Assembly: GCF_012271765.1 (NCBI RefSeq)
Contig: NZ_VRKO01000004.1
Coordinates: 1 to 64,000, forward strand
DNA: 64,000 nucleotides
Direction: 5' to 3'
DNA from: Erwinia rhapontici
Lineage (GTDB): Bacteria > Pseudomonadota > Gammaproteobacteria > Enterobacterales > Enterobacteriaceae
Shown: piece by piece, positions 26,751 through 35,798 of the stretch
Layout: each line of letters opens with the position of its first letter
Position numbering within the stretch: position 1 is the first letter of the stretch
Program-made: the position numbers and the translations under genes
Notes under the pieces: generated by a model
Told to the model about the DNA's origin: nothing
What the model saw: the letters and a program-made list of their open reading frames with translations, nothing else
Databases searched by the model: none

Positions 26751-27885
26751 TCCTGCCGTAAAACCGCCGCTGTGGCTGCTGGCCGAGCTGACCTATCGCT
26801 GCCCGTTGCAGTGCCCGTACTGCTCTAACCCGCTGGACTTTGCGCAGCAGGAAAAAGAGCTGAGTACCGCGCAGTGGATCGAGGTATTTAAACAGGCACG
26901 GGCGATGGGCGCAGTGCAGATCGGCTTCTCCGGCGGGGAACCGCTGGTGCGTAAAGATCTGCCCGAGTTGATCAAAGCCGCCCGCGATCTGGGTTTTTAC
27001 ACCAACCTGATCACCTCCGGGATTGGCCTGACGCAGAAGAAGATCGATGCCTTTGCCGAAGCCGGGCTGGATCATATTCAGATCAGCTTCCAGGCCAGCG
27101 ATGAAGTGCTGAATGCGGCGCTGGCCGGATCGAAGAAAGCCTTCCAGCAGAAGCTGGAGATGGCGCGTGCGGTGAAAGCGCACGGCTATCCGATGGTGCT
27201 GAACTTTGTGCTGCATCGCCACAATATTGACCAGATCGACCGGATTATCGAACTCTGCATCGAGCTGGAAGCGGATGACGTAGAACTGGCAACTTGTCAG
27301 TTCTACGGCTGGGCGCAGCTCAACCGTGAAGGGCTGCTGCCCACGCGTGACCAGATTGAGCGGGCGGAAGCCGTGGTGCACCGCTATCGCGAGAAAATGG
27401 CTGCCAGCGATAACCTCGCGAACCTGCTGTTCGTCACGCCTGATTATTACGAAGAACGTCCAAAAGGCTGCATGGGGGGCTGGGGAGCGATCTTCCTCAG
27501 TGTGACGCCAGAAGGCATGGCGTTGCCGTGCCACAGTGCGCGTCAGCTGCCGGTTCAGTTCCCGTCGGTGCTGGAGCAGAGCCTTGAGGATATCTGGTTT
27601 AACTCGTTTGGTTTTAACCGCTATCGCGGCTTTGACTGGATGCCGGAACCCTGCCGCTCCTGCTCGGAAAAAGAGAAGGACTTTGGTGGATGCCGCTGCC
27701 AGGCGTTTATGTTGACGGGCGATGCGGATAATGCCGACCCGGTGTGCAGCAAATCAGAGCATCACCATATGATCCTGGAAGCGCGTGAACAGGCCAACTG
27801 CACCAATATTCAGGTCAGCCAGCTGCAGTTCCGCAACCGCGCTAACTCTGAGCGGGTGAATGCTCAGCTGATCTTCAAGGTCTGA
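26737..27885 (+). CDS. pqqE: Radical SAM PqqA glutamate-tyrosine cross-linking enzyme PqqE
   Basis: A 382-residue radical SAM enzyme that forms the carbon-carbon bond between Glu and Tyr of PqqA. The CX3CX2C cluster motif is CPLQCPYC near residue 25. SAM-binding [10 protein letters not shown] follows. A SPASM region in the C-terminal third supplies CMGGWG, PCHSAR and [16 protein letters not shown] auxiliary-cluster cysteines. GTG 26737 is chosen over GTG 26713 because it matches the short N-terminus of known PqqE proteins; the alternative would add 8 residues. Confidence 0.95.
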   Translation: MNPLNPAVKPPLWLLAELTYRCPLQCPYCSNPLDFAQQEKELSTAQWIEVFKQARAMGAVQIGFSGGEPLVRKDLPELIKAARDLGFYTNLITSGIGLTQKKIDAFAEAGLDHIQISFQASDEVLNAALAGSKKAFQQKLEMARAVKAHGYPMVLNFVLHRHNIDQIDRIIELCIELEADDVELATCQFYGWAQLNREGLLPTRDQIERAEAVVHRYREKMAASDNLANLLFVTPDYYEERPKGCMGGWGAIFLSVTPEGMALPCHSARQLPVQFPSVLEQSLEDIWFNSFGFNRYRGFDWMPEPCRSCSEKEKDFGGCRCQAFMLTGDADNADPVCSKSEHHHMILEAREQANCTNIQVSQLQFRNRANSERVNAQLIFKV

Positions 27886-27888
27886 CGC

Positions 27889-30267
27889 ATGCAGCATCAA
27901 CAGCGGCGCTTGCACAACGGTTTACGGGTTGAGTTGATCTCAGACCCGCAGGCCACGCGTGCCGCCGCGTTGATGCAGGTGGATGTGGGAAGCCATCATG
28001 AGCCGGATGCCTGGCCGGGGCTGGCGCATCTGCTTGAGCACCTGCTGTTTGCCGGCAGCCCGGCTTTTCAGGATGACCAGCGTCTGATGGCCTGGCTGCC
28101 TGCCCGGGGAGGGCGGCTGAACGCCACCACCCTCGGCAGCAGCACCGCGTACTTTTTCGAGTGCGCCCCCGAACAACTGGCCGATGCACTGCCCCGCCTG
28201 ACGGATATGCTGGCGGCGCCGCTGCTGTCTGCCAGCGCGATCCGCCAGGAAGTCGCGACCATTGATGCCGAATGCCGCCTGCTCGCCGACCATCAGGACA
28301 CCTTGTGTGATGCGGCGCTGAGTGTCGCCTTTGCTGCCCATCCGTGGCAACGCTTCCAGACCGGCAATGCAGCGGGCTTTGGCGACGATCACACGGCGCT
28401 GCGTGCGGCGCTGCAACAGTTCCATCAGCGGTATTACCATGCGGATACGGTGACGCTGTGGCTGCAGGGGCCGCAGCCGATCGAGGCGCTGTGGCGGCTG
28501 GCCCAGCAGGCCGCAGAAGCCTTCCCGGCGGGCGCGGTGCTCCCCCCCGCGCTGCCTGCATTAGCGCCTGCTGCTGAGTGTGATATCGCCCTGCAACTGA
28601 ACGGTGCACCGCGGCTGCGCCTCTCTTTCCTGCTGGATCAGCGGATCGACGGCGGCCTGGCGTTGCTGCGCCAGCTGCTGCTGGATGAGGCGCCGGGCAG
28701 CCTGATGGCCTCGCTGCGCGAGCAGGAACTGTGCGACGGTGCCCGCCTGCTGCTGCCGTACCGCAGCGCGCAGCAGACGGTGATCTCCCTTGAACTGGTA
28801 CTGGTGGATGCCGGGGATGCCGATCGGGCTGAAGCGCGGGTGCATCACTGGCTGGCACAGCTGGCACGGCTCACCCCGACGCAACGCGATCATTATGCGC
28901 AGTTGTCCAGCCGCCACTTCGCGCAGTTACCCGTGATGGATCAGTTGCGTGAAAGTGCCTTTGGTTTTGCTCCGGCCGGGGACGACGAGGGCGCAATACT
29001 GTTCGCACTGCTGTCTGCCGCGCCATTATCACGGCTGTGGATTGCTGACAGCCCCCCGTTGGATCAGCTCGACGTGCAGGGCTGGACGCTGGCCTGCCAG
29101 CCGGGCGTGCGGGCACCGGTTCAGCCTGATACATCAGGTGAGGCGTTCGTGTTCTTCCCACAACCCCTGCCGCCTGCCATCCCCACGTTGCCTGCGCGTC
29201 AGGCAACGCTGGCCCATCATCGCCGCGATGAATCGCCCGCTGTGTTGCTGCTCAGCCCCGAAAGCAACCTGCCATCGCCCTGGGGGCAGATCGTGCAGGC
29301 CCGTCTGCGTGCGCTGGCGGCGAGCTGCGCCCATCGCGGGGGCGAACTGGCGATCGGTTGCCCGCAGGGACACTGGCTGATCCAGTTACAGGGGGAGGCG
29401 GCGCTGATGGTCAGTACGCTGGCATCGCTAAATGCGCTACTGGCGGATATCCCGCCAGGGGTGATCGCACGCGGTGAGCGTGAGTCTCTGCGCCAGCGTC
29501 AGGCGCTGCACGATGATATTGCCGTGCGGGCATTACTCGGTGCACTGCCGGAAACGTTGCAGCCGTTGCACAATCCCGCTGGCGGCCAGACGCCGCTCAA
29601 CCTCCCCTGGCGGGCGCTGCTGGAGGGCGGCGACCGCGAGCTGCATCAACAGCTGGCCTGCCTGCTGAGTGCCTTTCCGGCGCTGATCAATCCTGCGGTG
29701 AGTGCGCTGCCGCAACCCTTGCCCCCTCAGTCCGAATACCGGGTGGCGACCCGCAGCCCGGAGGCCGCACTGCTGCGCTTCTGCCCGCTGGTGGAGGAGA
29801 GTACCGCGTGCCTGGCCGCCTGGCAGTTGTTAGCAATGATTTATCAGCCGCTGTTTTTCCAGCGCCTGCGTGTGGAACAGAACATTGGCTATGTGGTGAG
29901 CTGTCGTTTTTATCAGGCGGCGGGGCGATCGGGTATCCTGTTTGCGCTGCAATCCCCGCATCTCACGACGGCGGAGCTGGCGGCACGCATAGACCACTTC
30001 TTAGTGCAGATGAATACCGGGCTGGCGGCGCTCAGCCCGGAGGCGCTGTGGGAAACATGCCAGATAGTGCTGAAGGAACAGCAGCAGGTGCCAACCGGGG
30101 CGCTGGAGGCCAGTCGCGATCGCTGGCTGCGGGCGCAGCAGATGATTCCTCAGCCCAATATCACCGACTTGCAGGCGCTGACGCCTGACAGCGTGCTGGC
30201 GTTCCATCAGAGCCTGCTGGCCGACGGGCGGCACGCCTTCTATCTGGTTAACCATTCCCTTTTCTGA
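27889..30267 (+). CDS. pqqF: PQQ-associated M16 metalloprotease PqqF
   Basis: A 792-residue pitrilysin-family zinc protease. The inverted zinc motif HLLEH is at residues 47-51, with the distal Glu in the ATIDAECRLL region. The C-terminal half is a catalytically inactive M16-like repeat (LRVEQNIGYVVSCRF). PqqF trims the cross-linked PqqA to release the Glu-Tyr core. It begins 3 bp after pqqE and ends the operon, tail-to-tail with a TetR gene. Slightly longer than the Klebsiella protein (761 by memory). Confidence 0.92.
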   Translation: MQHQQRRLHNGLRVELISDPQATRAAALMQVDVGSHHEPDAWPGLAHLLEHLLFAGSPAFQDDQRLMAWLPARGGRLNATTLGSSTAYFFECAPEQLADALPRLTDMLAAPLLSASAIRQEVATIDAECRLLADHQDTLCDAALSVAFAAHPWQRFQTGNAAGFGDDHTALRAALQQFHQRYYHADTVTLWLQGPQPIEALWRLAQQAAEAFPAGAVLPPALPALAPAAECDIALQLNGAPRLRLSFLLDQRIDGGLALLRQLLLDEAPGSLMASLREQELCDGARLLLPYRSAQQTVISLELVLVDAGDADRAEARVHHWLAQLARLTPTQRDHYAQLSSRHFAQLPVMDQLRESAFGFAPAGDDEGAILFALLSAAPLSRLWIADSPPLDQLDVQGWTLACQPGVRAPVQPDTSGEAFVFFPQPLPPAIPTLPARQATLAHHRRDESPAVLLLSPESNLPSPWGQIVQARLRALAASCAHRGGELAIGCPQGHWLIQLQGEAALMVSTLASLNALLADIPPGVIARGERESLRQRQALHDDIAVRALLGALPETLQPLHNPAGGQTPLNLPWRALLEGGDRELHQQLACLLSAFPALINPAVSALPQPLPPQSEYRVATRSPEAALLRFCPLVEESTACLAAWQLLAMIYQPLFFQRLRVEQNIGYVVSCRFYQAAGRSGILFALQSPHLTTAELAARIDHFLVQMNTGLAALSPEALWETCQIVLKEQQQVPTGALEASRDRWLRAQQMIPQPNITDLQALTPDSVLAFHQSLLADGRHAFYLVNHSLF

Positions 30268-30270
30268 TCG

Positions 30271-30855
30271 CTATTTCTTCTCTGCCAGCAGCGCTGCTTT
30301 TGCGGCCGTCAGGAATTCATCTGACAGGTTATCCCCGGAGGTGGCACGTGCCAGCGTCAGTGCGCCGATAAGCAGGGAAAACTGCACCAGAGCATGCTGA
30401 CGACGCTGTGCTTCATCATCGATATTCGCAACCGACTCCAGCATTCCCAGCATGCCTTTCACGCCGTCGAGATACACTTCACGTACCGGTTTATCCGCGC
30501 TTTCCCTGGCGATATCGCTGGCTAACGCCGTAATGGCACAGCCATCCTGTACGCCATCCCGATGAGCGGGAGAAAGATAATGTTCGGCCAGTGTGCGCAA
30601 CGTGTGATGATTCGGCTGCTGATTGATCGCCTGCCAGCGCGCCGCAGAGTCGTCAAAGGCCTTGCGGCTGGCGATGGCGGCCAGCTCATCTTTTGACTCA
30701 AAGTGCCCGTAAAAACCGCCGTGCGTTAACCCGGCGGCGGCCATCAAATCATTGACGCTGACGCCGTTTAATCCCCGCTCACGGAAGAGCTGCGAAGAGA
30801 CCTTGATAATCTCCTCGCGGTTACGCTCCATCTGCTGTTTAGATACACGGGCCAT
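30271..30855 (-). CDS. TetR/AcrR-family repressor
   Basis: A 194-residue regulator. The N-terminal helix-turn-helix is IIKVSSQLFRERGLNGVSVNDLMAAAGLTHGGFYGHFESKDEL. The C-terminal ligand domain has DGCAITALASDIAR, typical of the AcrR/NemR-like group responding to electrophiles or small hydrophobic molecules. A GGGCATCATCT/AGATGATGCCC inverted repeat lies just upstream, and related CATCATCTA motifs occur in front of the neighbouring oxidoreductases, so it may control them and itself. Confidence 0.88.
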   Translation of the reverse strand: MARVSKQQMERNREEIIKVSSQLFRERGLNGVSVNDLMAAAGLTHGGFYGHFESKDELAAIASRKAFDDSAARWQAINQQPNHHTLRTLAEHYLSPAHRDGVQDGCAITALASDIARESADKPVREVYLDGVKGMLGMLESVANIDDEAQRRQHALVQFSLLIGALTLARATSGDNLSDEFLTAAKAALLAEKK

Positions 30856-30875
30856 CGTCTGCTCCTGTTGTTTGA

Positions 30876-30923
30876 GGGCATCATCTTAGGGGATGTGTCT
30901 CGCACCATCAATAGATGATGCCC
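30876..30923. promoter_or_regulatory. Inverted repeat upstream of the TetR gene
   Basis: GGGCATCATCT (30876-30886) and AGATGATGCCC (30913-30923) are exact inverted copies spaced by 26 bp. They flank the likely promoter of the TetR gene and share the CATCATCT core with 32034-32071. Confidence 0.6.
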
Positions 30924-30939
30924 TTCATCAATAACTCAC

Positions 30940-31980
30940 TCAGGCCCGCGGCCAGGCTTTGACAAACTCACCGCCGCCTTGTGCTCTCGGCAGGGTGCTG
31001 GCAATCTGATCGTGTGGCGTGCCTGCTGAAATGGCGCTGACGGCATCCAGTCGGGCAATCTGAGCGTTATCTAACCTCACTTCCAGCGCCTGTAATGTGT
31101 CGTTTAACTGCGCCAGATTACGGGAACCGAGGATGGGGATCAGGCTGGTACTGGAACGCGCGGCTTTGTCTTGCAGCCACGCGATGGCCACTTGAAGTGG
31201 CAGGACATTCAGCTCCCCGGCGACGGCAAAAACGGTATCCAGCAGCGTGGTGTCCTGTTCGGTATGCACCAGCCGCCCGCCGAATCCGGTGAGGCGTCCT
31301 TCGTTACTTTGACGGTATTTTCCTGTGAGCAGACCGCCGCCAAGGGGTGACCAGAGTGTCGCTGCCAGCCCAAGTGCTTCAGCCATTGGCAGCAGCTCTC
31401 GCTCGGCGGTGCGCTGCACCAGGCTGTATTCCACCTGAATGCCGGCAATGCGCGACCAGCCGCGCAGTTCAGCGATTGTGTCTGCCCGGGCAATGCGCCA
31501 GGCGGGGAAATTGGACAATCCGGCGTACTGGATCTTACCTGCGCGCACCAGATCGTCGAACGCACGCACGATCTCCTCGAGTGGGGTGAGCTGGTCGTCA
31601 AAATGTGCCCACAGCAGATCAATACGATCTGTTTTCAGTCGCTTAAGGCTGTTTTCGACCGACTGGATCATATTTTTACGACTGTTGCCGGTACGCGAGA
31701 TGCCCGGCTCTGGTGAGGCGCTTAAGCTGTATTTTGTGGCGACAACGAAGCGGTCGCGCTCTGCGGCGATAAACTCCCCGACTATCTCCTCAGACTGCCC
31801 AAACTGGTAAGCGTCTGCGGTATCAATAAAGTTTCCACCGGCTTCGACGTAGCGGTCAAAGACCTGTTTTGCTTCTTCTCTTTCTGAACCGTAACCCCAG
31901 CCAGTGCCGAAGTTTCCGGTGCCCAGTGCCAGTGCAGAAACGCGTAAACCGCTGTTACGACCAAACGTGGTGTAGTTCAT
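30940..31980 (-). CDS. Aldo/keto reductase
   Basis: A 346-residue AKR TIM-barrel oxidoreductase. The catalytic tetrad is visible as Asp and Tyr in FIDTADAYQFG, Lys in VATKYS, and His in LLWAHFDD. The NADPH-binding C-terminal stretch is SLIPILGSRNLAQLND. ATG 31980 (MNYTTFGRNSG) is chosen with GAGGG upstream; the in-frame extension to 32040 crosses the promoter. It lies downstream of a TetR gene and divergent from an MDR oxidoreductase. Substrate unknown; it may detoxify aldehydes or ketones. Confidence 0.87.
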   Translation of the reverse strand: MNYTTFGRNSGLRVSALALGTGNFGTGWGYGSEREEAKQVFDRYVEAGGNFIDTADAYQFGQSEEIVGEFIAAERDRFVVATKYSLSASPEPGISRTGNSRKNMIQSVENSLKRLKTDRIDLLWAHFDDQLTPLEEIVRAFDDLVRAGKIQYAGLSNFPAWRIARADTIAELRGWSRIAGIQVEYSLVQRTAERELLPMAEALGLAATLWSPLGGGLLTGKYRQSNEGRLTGFGGRLVHTEQDTTLLDTVFAVAGELNVLPLQVAIAWLQDKAARSSTSLIPILGSRNLAQLNDTLQALEVRLDNAQIARLDAVSAISAGTPHDQIASTLPRAQGGGEFVKAWPRA

Positions 31981-32011
31981 GCTATTGCCCTCGTGGGTTT
32001 TAAATGTTGTT

Positions 32012-32070
32012 TGACATTTATTATATATGTCATACATCATCTAAAAACACAATGATGATAACCATCATCT
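32012..32070. promoter_or_regulatory. Divergent promoter region with palindromes
   Basis: TGACAT-N9-ATGTCA (32012-32032) is an inverted repeat. It is followed by CATCATCTA at 32036-32041 and ATGATG...CATCATCT at 32052-32070. The CATCATCT word is shared with the TetR inverted repeat at 30876-30923, so a common regulator is plausible. Confidence 0.55.
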
Positions 32071-32096
32071 ATAAAACCCACAAAAGAGAGCAAACG

Positions 32097-32153
32097 ATGA
32101 ACACGATCTCCGTCGTTCTGATCACGGTTGCCCCATTCGACATCGAGGTCTGA
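32097..32153 (+). CDS. Possible 18-residue leader peptide
   Basis: ATG preceded by AAAGAGAGC opens an 18-codon frame (MNTISVVLITVAPFDIEV) ending 6 bp before the next gene. It could be a translated leader or a remnant of a lost gene. Evidence is start signals and position only. Confidence 0.3.
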   Translation: MNTISVVLITVAPFDIEV

Positions 32154-32159
32154 ACAGTG

Positions 32160-33161
32160 ATGAAAGCCTTTATTATTGAGGGTTACAGCAGCAAAAACGG
32201 CGGGCGCATCGCTGATAGACCTGAACCCGAACTGCGGGCGGATGACGTGCTGATCCGGGTGCAGGCAACCAGTGTGAATCTGCTGGATGCCAAAATTCGC
32301 AAAGGCGAGTTCAGGCTGATCCTGCCGTATAAACTGCCATTGATTTTGGGTAACGACGTGGCGGGCGTGGTGGTGAGTGTCGGGCCTGAGGTGACCCGAT
32401 TTCGTTCTGGCGACCCGGTTTATGCGCGGCCTGCCCAGCAGCGAATTGGTACCTTTGCGCAGTATATTGCGGTTAACGAGCACGATCTGGCGTTAATACC
32501 TGGCAATCTCAGCATGGAAGAAGCGGCCTCCCTCCCGCTGGTCAGCCTGACGGCCTGGCAGGTGCTGGTGGAGACCGCAAAACTGAAAAAAGGGCAGAAG
32601 GTGTTGATTCATGCCGGTTCCGGCGGCGTGGGCACCATTGCCATCCAGCTTGCCAAACATCTTGGCGCTTTCGTTGCCACCACCACCAGCACAGCCAATG
32701 TGGCATGGGTGAAAGCGCTGGGGGCTGATGTGGTTATCGACTATAAAACGCAGGATTTTGCCACCCTTCTGCATGACTACGATGTTGTGCTGAACAGCCT
32801 GGGCGGTGATGTGCTGGCAAAATCGCTGCAGGTGCTGAAACCTGGCGGCCAGCTGATTTCCATCTCCGGCCCGCCAACCCCGGCATTTGCCACGGAACAG
32901 GGGCTCTCCTGGGGGCTGAAGCAGGTGATGCGCCTGCTGAGTTTCCGCATCCGGAAGCAGGCTAAACGGCGCGGCATCCGCTATTCGTTTGTCTTTATGC
33001 GCGCCAGCGGGGCGCAACTCAGTGAGATTAGCGCACTGGTGGAGGCCGGGGTGATTAAGCCAGTGGTGGACCGGGTATTTCCCTTCGCCGGGATCAAAGA
33101 GGCGCTGGCCTATGTTGAGACCGGGCGAGCGAAAGGGAAGGTGGTGGTGCGGGTGGAGTAG
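32160..33161 (+). CDS. MDR-family NAD(P)-dependent oxidoreductase
   Basis: A 333-residue zinc-free medium-chain reductase of the quinone oxidoreductase type. Features are LILGNDVAGVVVSVGPEV near residue 60, the NADPH-binding AGSGGVGTIAIQLAKHLGA, and an FAGIKEALAYVETGRAKGKVVVRV C-terminus. ATG 32160 is preferred over GTG 32157. It is transcribed away from the aldo/keto reductase and likely shares its regulation. Confidence 0.87.
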   Translation: MKAFIIEGYSSKNGGRIADRPEPELRADDVLIRVQATSVNLLDAKIRKGEFRLILPYKLPLILGNDVAGVVVSVGPEVTRFRSGDPVYARPAQQRIGTFAQYIAVNEHDLALIPGNLSMEEAASLPLVSLTAWQVLVETAKLKKGQKVLIHAGSGGVGTIAIQLAKHLGAFVATTTSTANVAWVKALGADVVIDYKTQDFATLLHDYDVVLNSLGGDVLAKSLQVLKPGGQLISISGPPTPAFATEQGLSWGLKQVMRLLSFRIRKQAKRRGIRYSFVFMRASGAQLSEISALVEAGVIKPVVDRVFPFAGIKEALAYVETGRAKGKVVVRVE

Positions 33162-33205
33162 GTTGATCGGAAAAATGAACCGCCCAATAACGTTGAACCC
33201 GCCTC

Positions 33206-34510
33206 TTATCCCAGGCGGGCGATACGCGATCTGGCCTCGTCAAGGTGGCGGCGTAAGGCCTCAAGGCAGGGGGTGAAACTGGCGGAAAAGCGATCGCAGC
33301 TGCTGGCTATAGCAAAGAAGTTCTCCGCCAGACCCAGTGCTTCCCGCCAGACATCCCCACTAATCACTTCCGATAGTGACGCGGGTCGAAGCTCGTTCAC
33401 GATTGCGCCACTCGCTTTGGGTGCGAACCCCATAGGCAGAACGTCATAGGCTGGTGCGAGGTGATATGGGCGACCATGGTGACTGATGAACGACAGGTTT
33501 CCGTGGTGCATATCGGTATTGCCAATCAGGACCCCGAATGCCCAAAGCCGTGCGGTGTCAACGGCGGCATCAGCATGGACATGGCCTTCCGTAATCAGGC
33601 TATTGACCAGCGCTGGCCATGAAGCCCTGGCATTACCGACAAACTCTGCATCCAGTGCCCGCAGCGAGAAGACGCCGACACGGCCCATTTGGCCAATGCG
33701 ATCGAATCGGGGGATCTCGAGGAAGCGCTGTCCAGCAAAATCAAATACCTCTGTTTTAACACCCAGCACCTTTAGCGCCAGGTGTTCGGCCAGCAGGAGG
33801 TCGCGCCAGCGTTCGCTAACCGGGTTGTCATCCGGGGCCGAGAATTTCACTAACACATGGCCACGTTCTGTATAGGTGCAGAATTTCGGCTGTTCACCAC
33901 CCGCAGATGATCCTGGCGCCTCACCCGCAGCCGCCGCCACGGCCAGCTCGGGGTAGGTTGTGTCGCGATCAACGGGGTGGGGTTCTGGCATCTCCAGGAA
34001 ACGCTCCCGTGCCTGCTCCCCTATCAGCAGGTTGCCGATCGCATCATGACCCTGTGCGAGCAACGCCCTGACCACATCCGCGTCTGACCATTGCTCTGGG
34101 TTCGCCGCCAGGCCCAGCCCGACCGCGTGCGTCGATGCCCAGGCTCGCCCGAGATATCCTTGCGGTCGCATGTCAAACAGCCACCACGGCAGCCCGTCGC
34201 TATGGAGGCTCACATTGTCGGTTTGCACCATGACAAACCCGTCAGGGCGAACCGGAATCAGCTCGCCAAGAGGCTGAACGCGCCCTTCATCGGTGATGCG
34301 GTAAACAGGTGCAGACCTGAATCTGCGCCAGGTATCGCGCAGGGCATATTGAATAGAGGGACCCGCCCCGAATCGAACAAGATCGTCACCAAGCTGCCTC
34401 AATGCACGGGACAGTGTTGGCTGGCTAATTTTCATTTTTTCAATCAGTTGCCGTGCTTGCATTGGCCCCTGACTGAGCAACTGGCGTATCGTGTCGAAGC
34501 GATCAGGCAT
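33206..34510 (-). CDS. yjjJ: YjjJ-type HipA-like kinase
   Basis: A 434-residue protein with a fused winged helix-turn-helix (about residues 5-50, MKISQPTLSRALRQLG) and a HipA kinase domain. Kinase landmarks are the glycine-rich GGEQPKF, the VKFSAP lysine region, LAEHLALKVLGV, catalytic loop GNTDMHHGNLSF, and the metal-binding APAYDVLP. E. coli YjjJ has the same layout and HipA proteins phosphorylate tRNA synthetases. The helix-turn-helix may stand in for a separate HipB antitoxin. It is monocistronic; three 12-bp direct repeats lie just upstream. Confidence 0.87.
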   Translation of the reverse strand: MPDRFDTIRQLLSQGPMQARQLIEKMKISQPTLSRALRQLGDDLVRFGAGPSIQYALRDTWRRFRSAPVYRITDEGRVQPLGELIPVRPDGFVMVQTDNVSLHSDGLPWWLFDMRPQGYLGRAWASTHAVGLGLAANPEQWSDADVVRALLAQGHDAIGNLLIGEQARERFLEMPEPHPVDRDTTYPELAVAAAAGEAPGSSAGGEQPKFCTYTERGHVLVKFSAPDDNPVSERWRDLLLAEHLALKVLGVKTEVFDFAGQRFLEIPRFDRIGQMGRVGVFSLRALDAEFVGNARASWPALVNSLITEGHVHADAAVDTARLWAFGVLIGNTDMHHGNLSFISHHGRPYHLAPAYDVLPMGFAPKASGAIVNELRPASLSEVISGDVWREALGLAENFFAIASSCDRFSASFTPCLEALRRHLDEARSRIARLG

Positions 34511-34524
34511 AATGTTGAATCACT

Positions 34525-34560
34525 GAGTGAATAGATAAGTGAATAGATAAATGAATAGGT
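34525..34560. repeat. Three 12-bp direct repeats upstream of yjjJ
   Basis: GAGTGAATAGAT, AAGTGAATAGAT and AAATGAATAGGT follow without gaps, beginning 15 bp before the yjjJ start codon. Their position suggests operator iterons, perhaps for the YjjJ helix-turn-helix itself. Confidence 0.6.
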
Positions 34561-34786
34561 ATCCTATCAATTAATATGTCACTCGTCACCTCCCCGTTGG
34601 GGGAGTGGGCTGAGTACGTCAACGCCCCACGTATCGTTCTCGGACAGCGTCATACCGGTAATATATATATTGAAGCCATGCCAACTATCTAAACACTCAG
34701 TCCGATACTTTTTTTGCATAACGAAAATGACAATTCATCAATTCGAATAGAGATGAAACAATCAGATAGCTTAAAAAGGAGAACTT

Positions 34787-35785
34787 ATGCATACCCGAAA
34801 TCTATCTCAAAACCTCTCTGTCAGTTCTGTTGGCTATGGTGCCATGGGGCTGAGCGAATTTTATGGTCAGACTGACGATCAGGCCTCCCTGAAGCTCTTA
34901 CATAAACTCGTTGACCTCGATATCACCTTTATTGACACCGCAAACCTGTATGGCCGTGGCCACAATGAACGTCTGATCGGCCATTTTCTTGCCGGTCTGG
35001 ACAAGACGACTCGTGAGCAGTTCAAAATCGCCACCAAGTGTGGCATCGATCGCTCGCCTGATGAATCCTACGCCCGCACCATCAACAACCAGCCTGACTA
35101 CATCACCCGCTGCTGTAATGAATCTCTCAAAAGACTGGGCGTTGAACGTATTGATCTTTTTTATCTGCACCGGGTCAGCCAGGCGACGCCCATCGAAGAG
35201 AGCATGGAATGCCTGAGCCGCCTTGTTAAAGAAGGCAAGATTAACCACATCGGTCTTTGTGAAGTCTCTGCGGCTACCCTGCACCGGGCACATGCCGTAC
35301 ACCCGCTGGCAGCCCTGCAGACCGAATATTCACTCTGGACGCGCGATATTGAACAGGAAATCCTGCCAGCTGTGAAAGCGTTGGGCATTGGTCTGGTTCC
35401 CTACTCTCCTCTGGGCAGAGGTTTCCTGACCGGTAAGTATCGTAATAATAGTGATTTTGCAGAAGGTGACTTCCGCAAAAACAATGAGCGGTTCATCCAG
35501 TCGAGTCTTGATCACAATGCTCAGTTGCTTGATGTTATGGGCCCGCTCGCGAAAAAATATGGCTGCACTACGGGTCAGATTGCGCTGGCCTGGTTGCTTG
35601 CACAGTATGACAAGCTGGTGCCTATCCCAGGAACCAAGCACATCAGTTACCTGACCGAGAATGCGCAGGCGGCCAATATTGTTCTGGAAGCAACCGATAT
35701 CACCCTGCTGAACAACATTCATCAGCGCGTTGAGATCAAAGGCGGCCGCTACTCTGAGGAGGGCATGAAAGGCGTTAACGCCTGA
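34787..35785 (+). CDS. Aldo/keto reductase
   Basis: A 332-residue AKR of the YajO/AKR13-like type. Catalytic residues appear in FIDTANLYGRG (Asp, Tyr), IATKCGID (Lys) and LFYLHRVS (His); LVPIPGTKHISYLTENAQA binds the cofactor phosphate. AAAAAGGAG precedes the ATG. The gene is AT-richer than the upstream backbone. Its native terminator now appears split by an IS relic. Confidence 0.88.
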   Translation: MHTRNLSQNLSVSSVGYGAMGLSEFYGQTDDQASLKLLHKLVDLDITFIDTANLYGRGHNERLIGHFLAGLDKTTREQFKIATKCGIDRSPDESYARTINNQPDYITRCCNESLKRLGVERIDLFYLHRVSQATPIEESMECLSRLVKEGKINHIGLCEVSAATLHRAHAVHPLAALQTEYSLWTRDIEQEILPAVKALGIGLVPYSPLGRGFLTGKYRNNSDFAEGDFRKNNERFIQSSLDHNAQLLDVMGPLAKKYGCTTGQIALAWLLAQYDKLVPIPGTKHISYLTENAQAANIVLEATDITLLNNIHQRVEIKGGRYSEEGMKGVNA

Positions 35786-35798
35786 GTACTGAGCTCAT

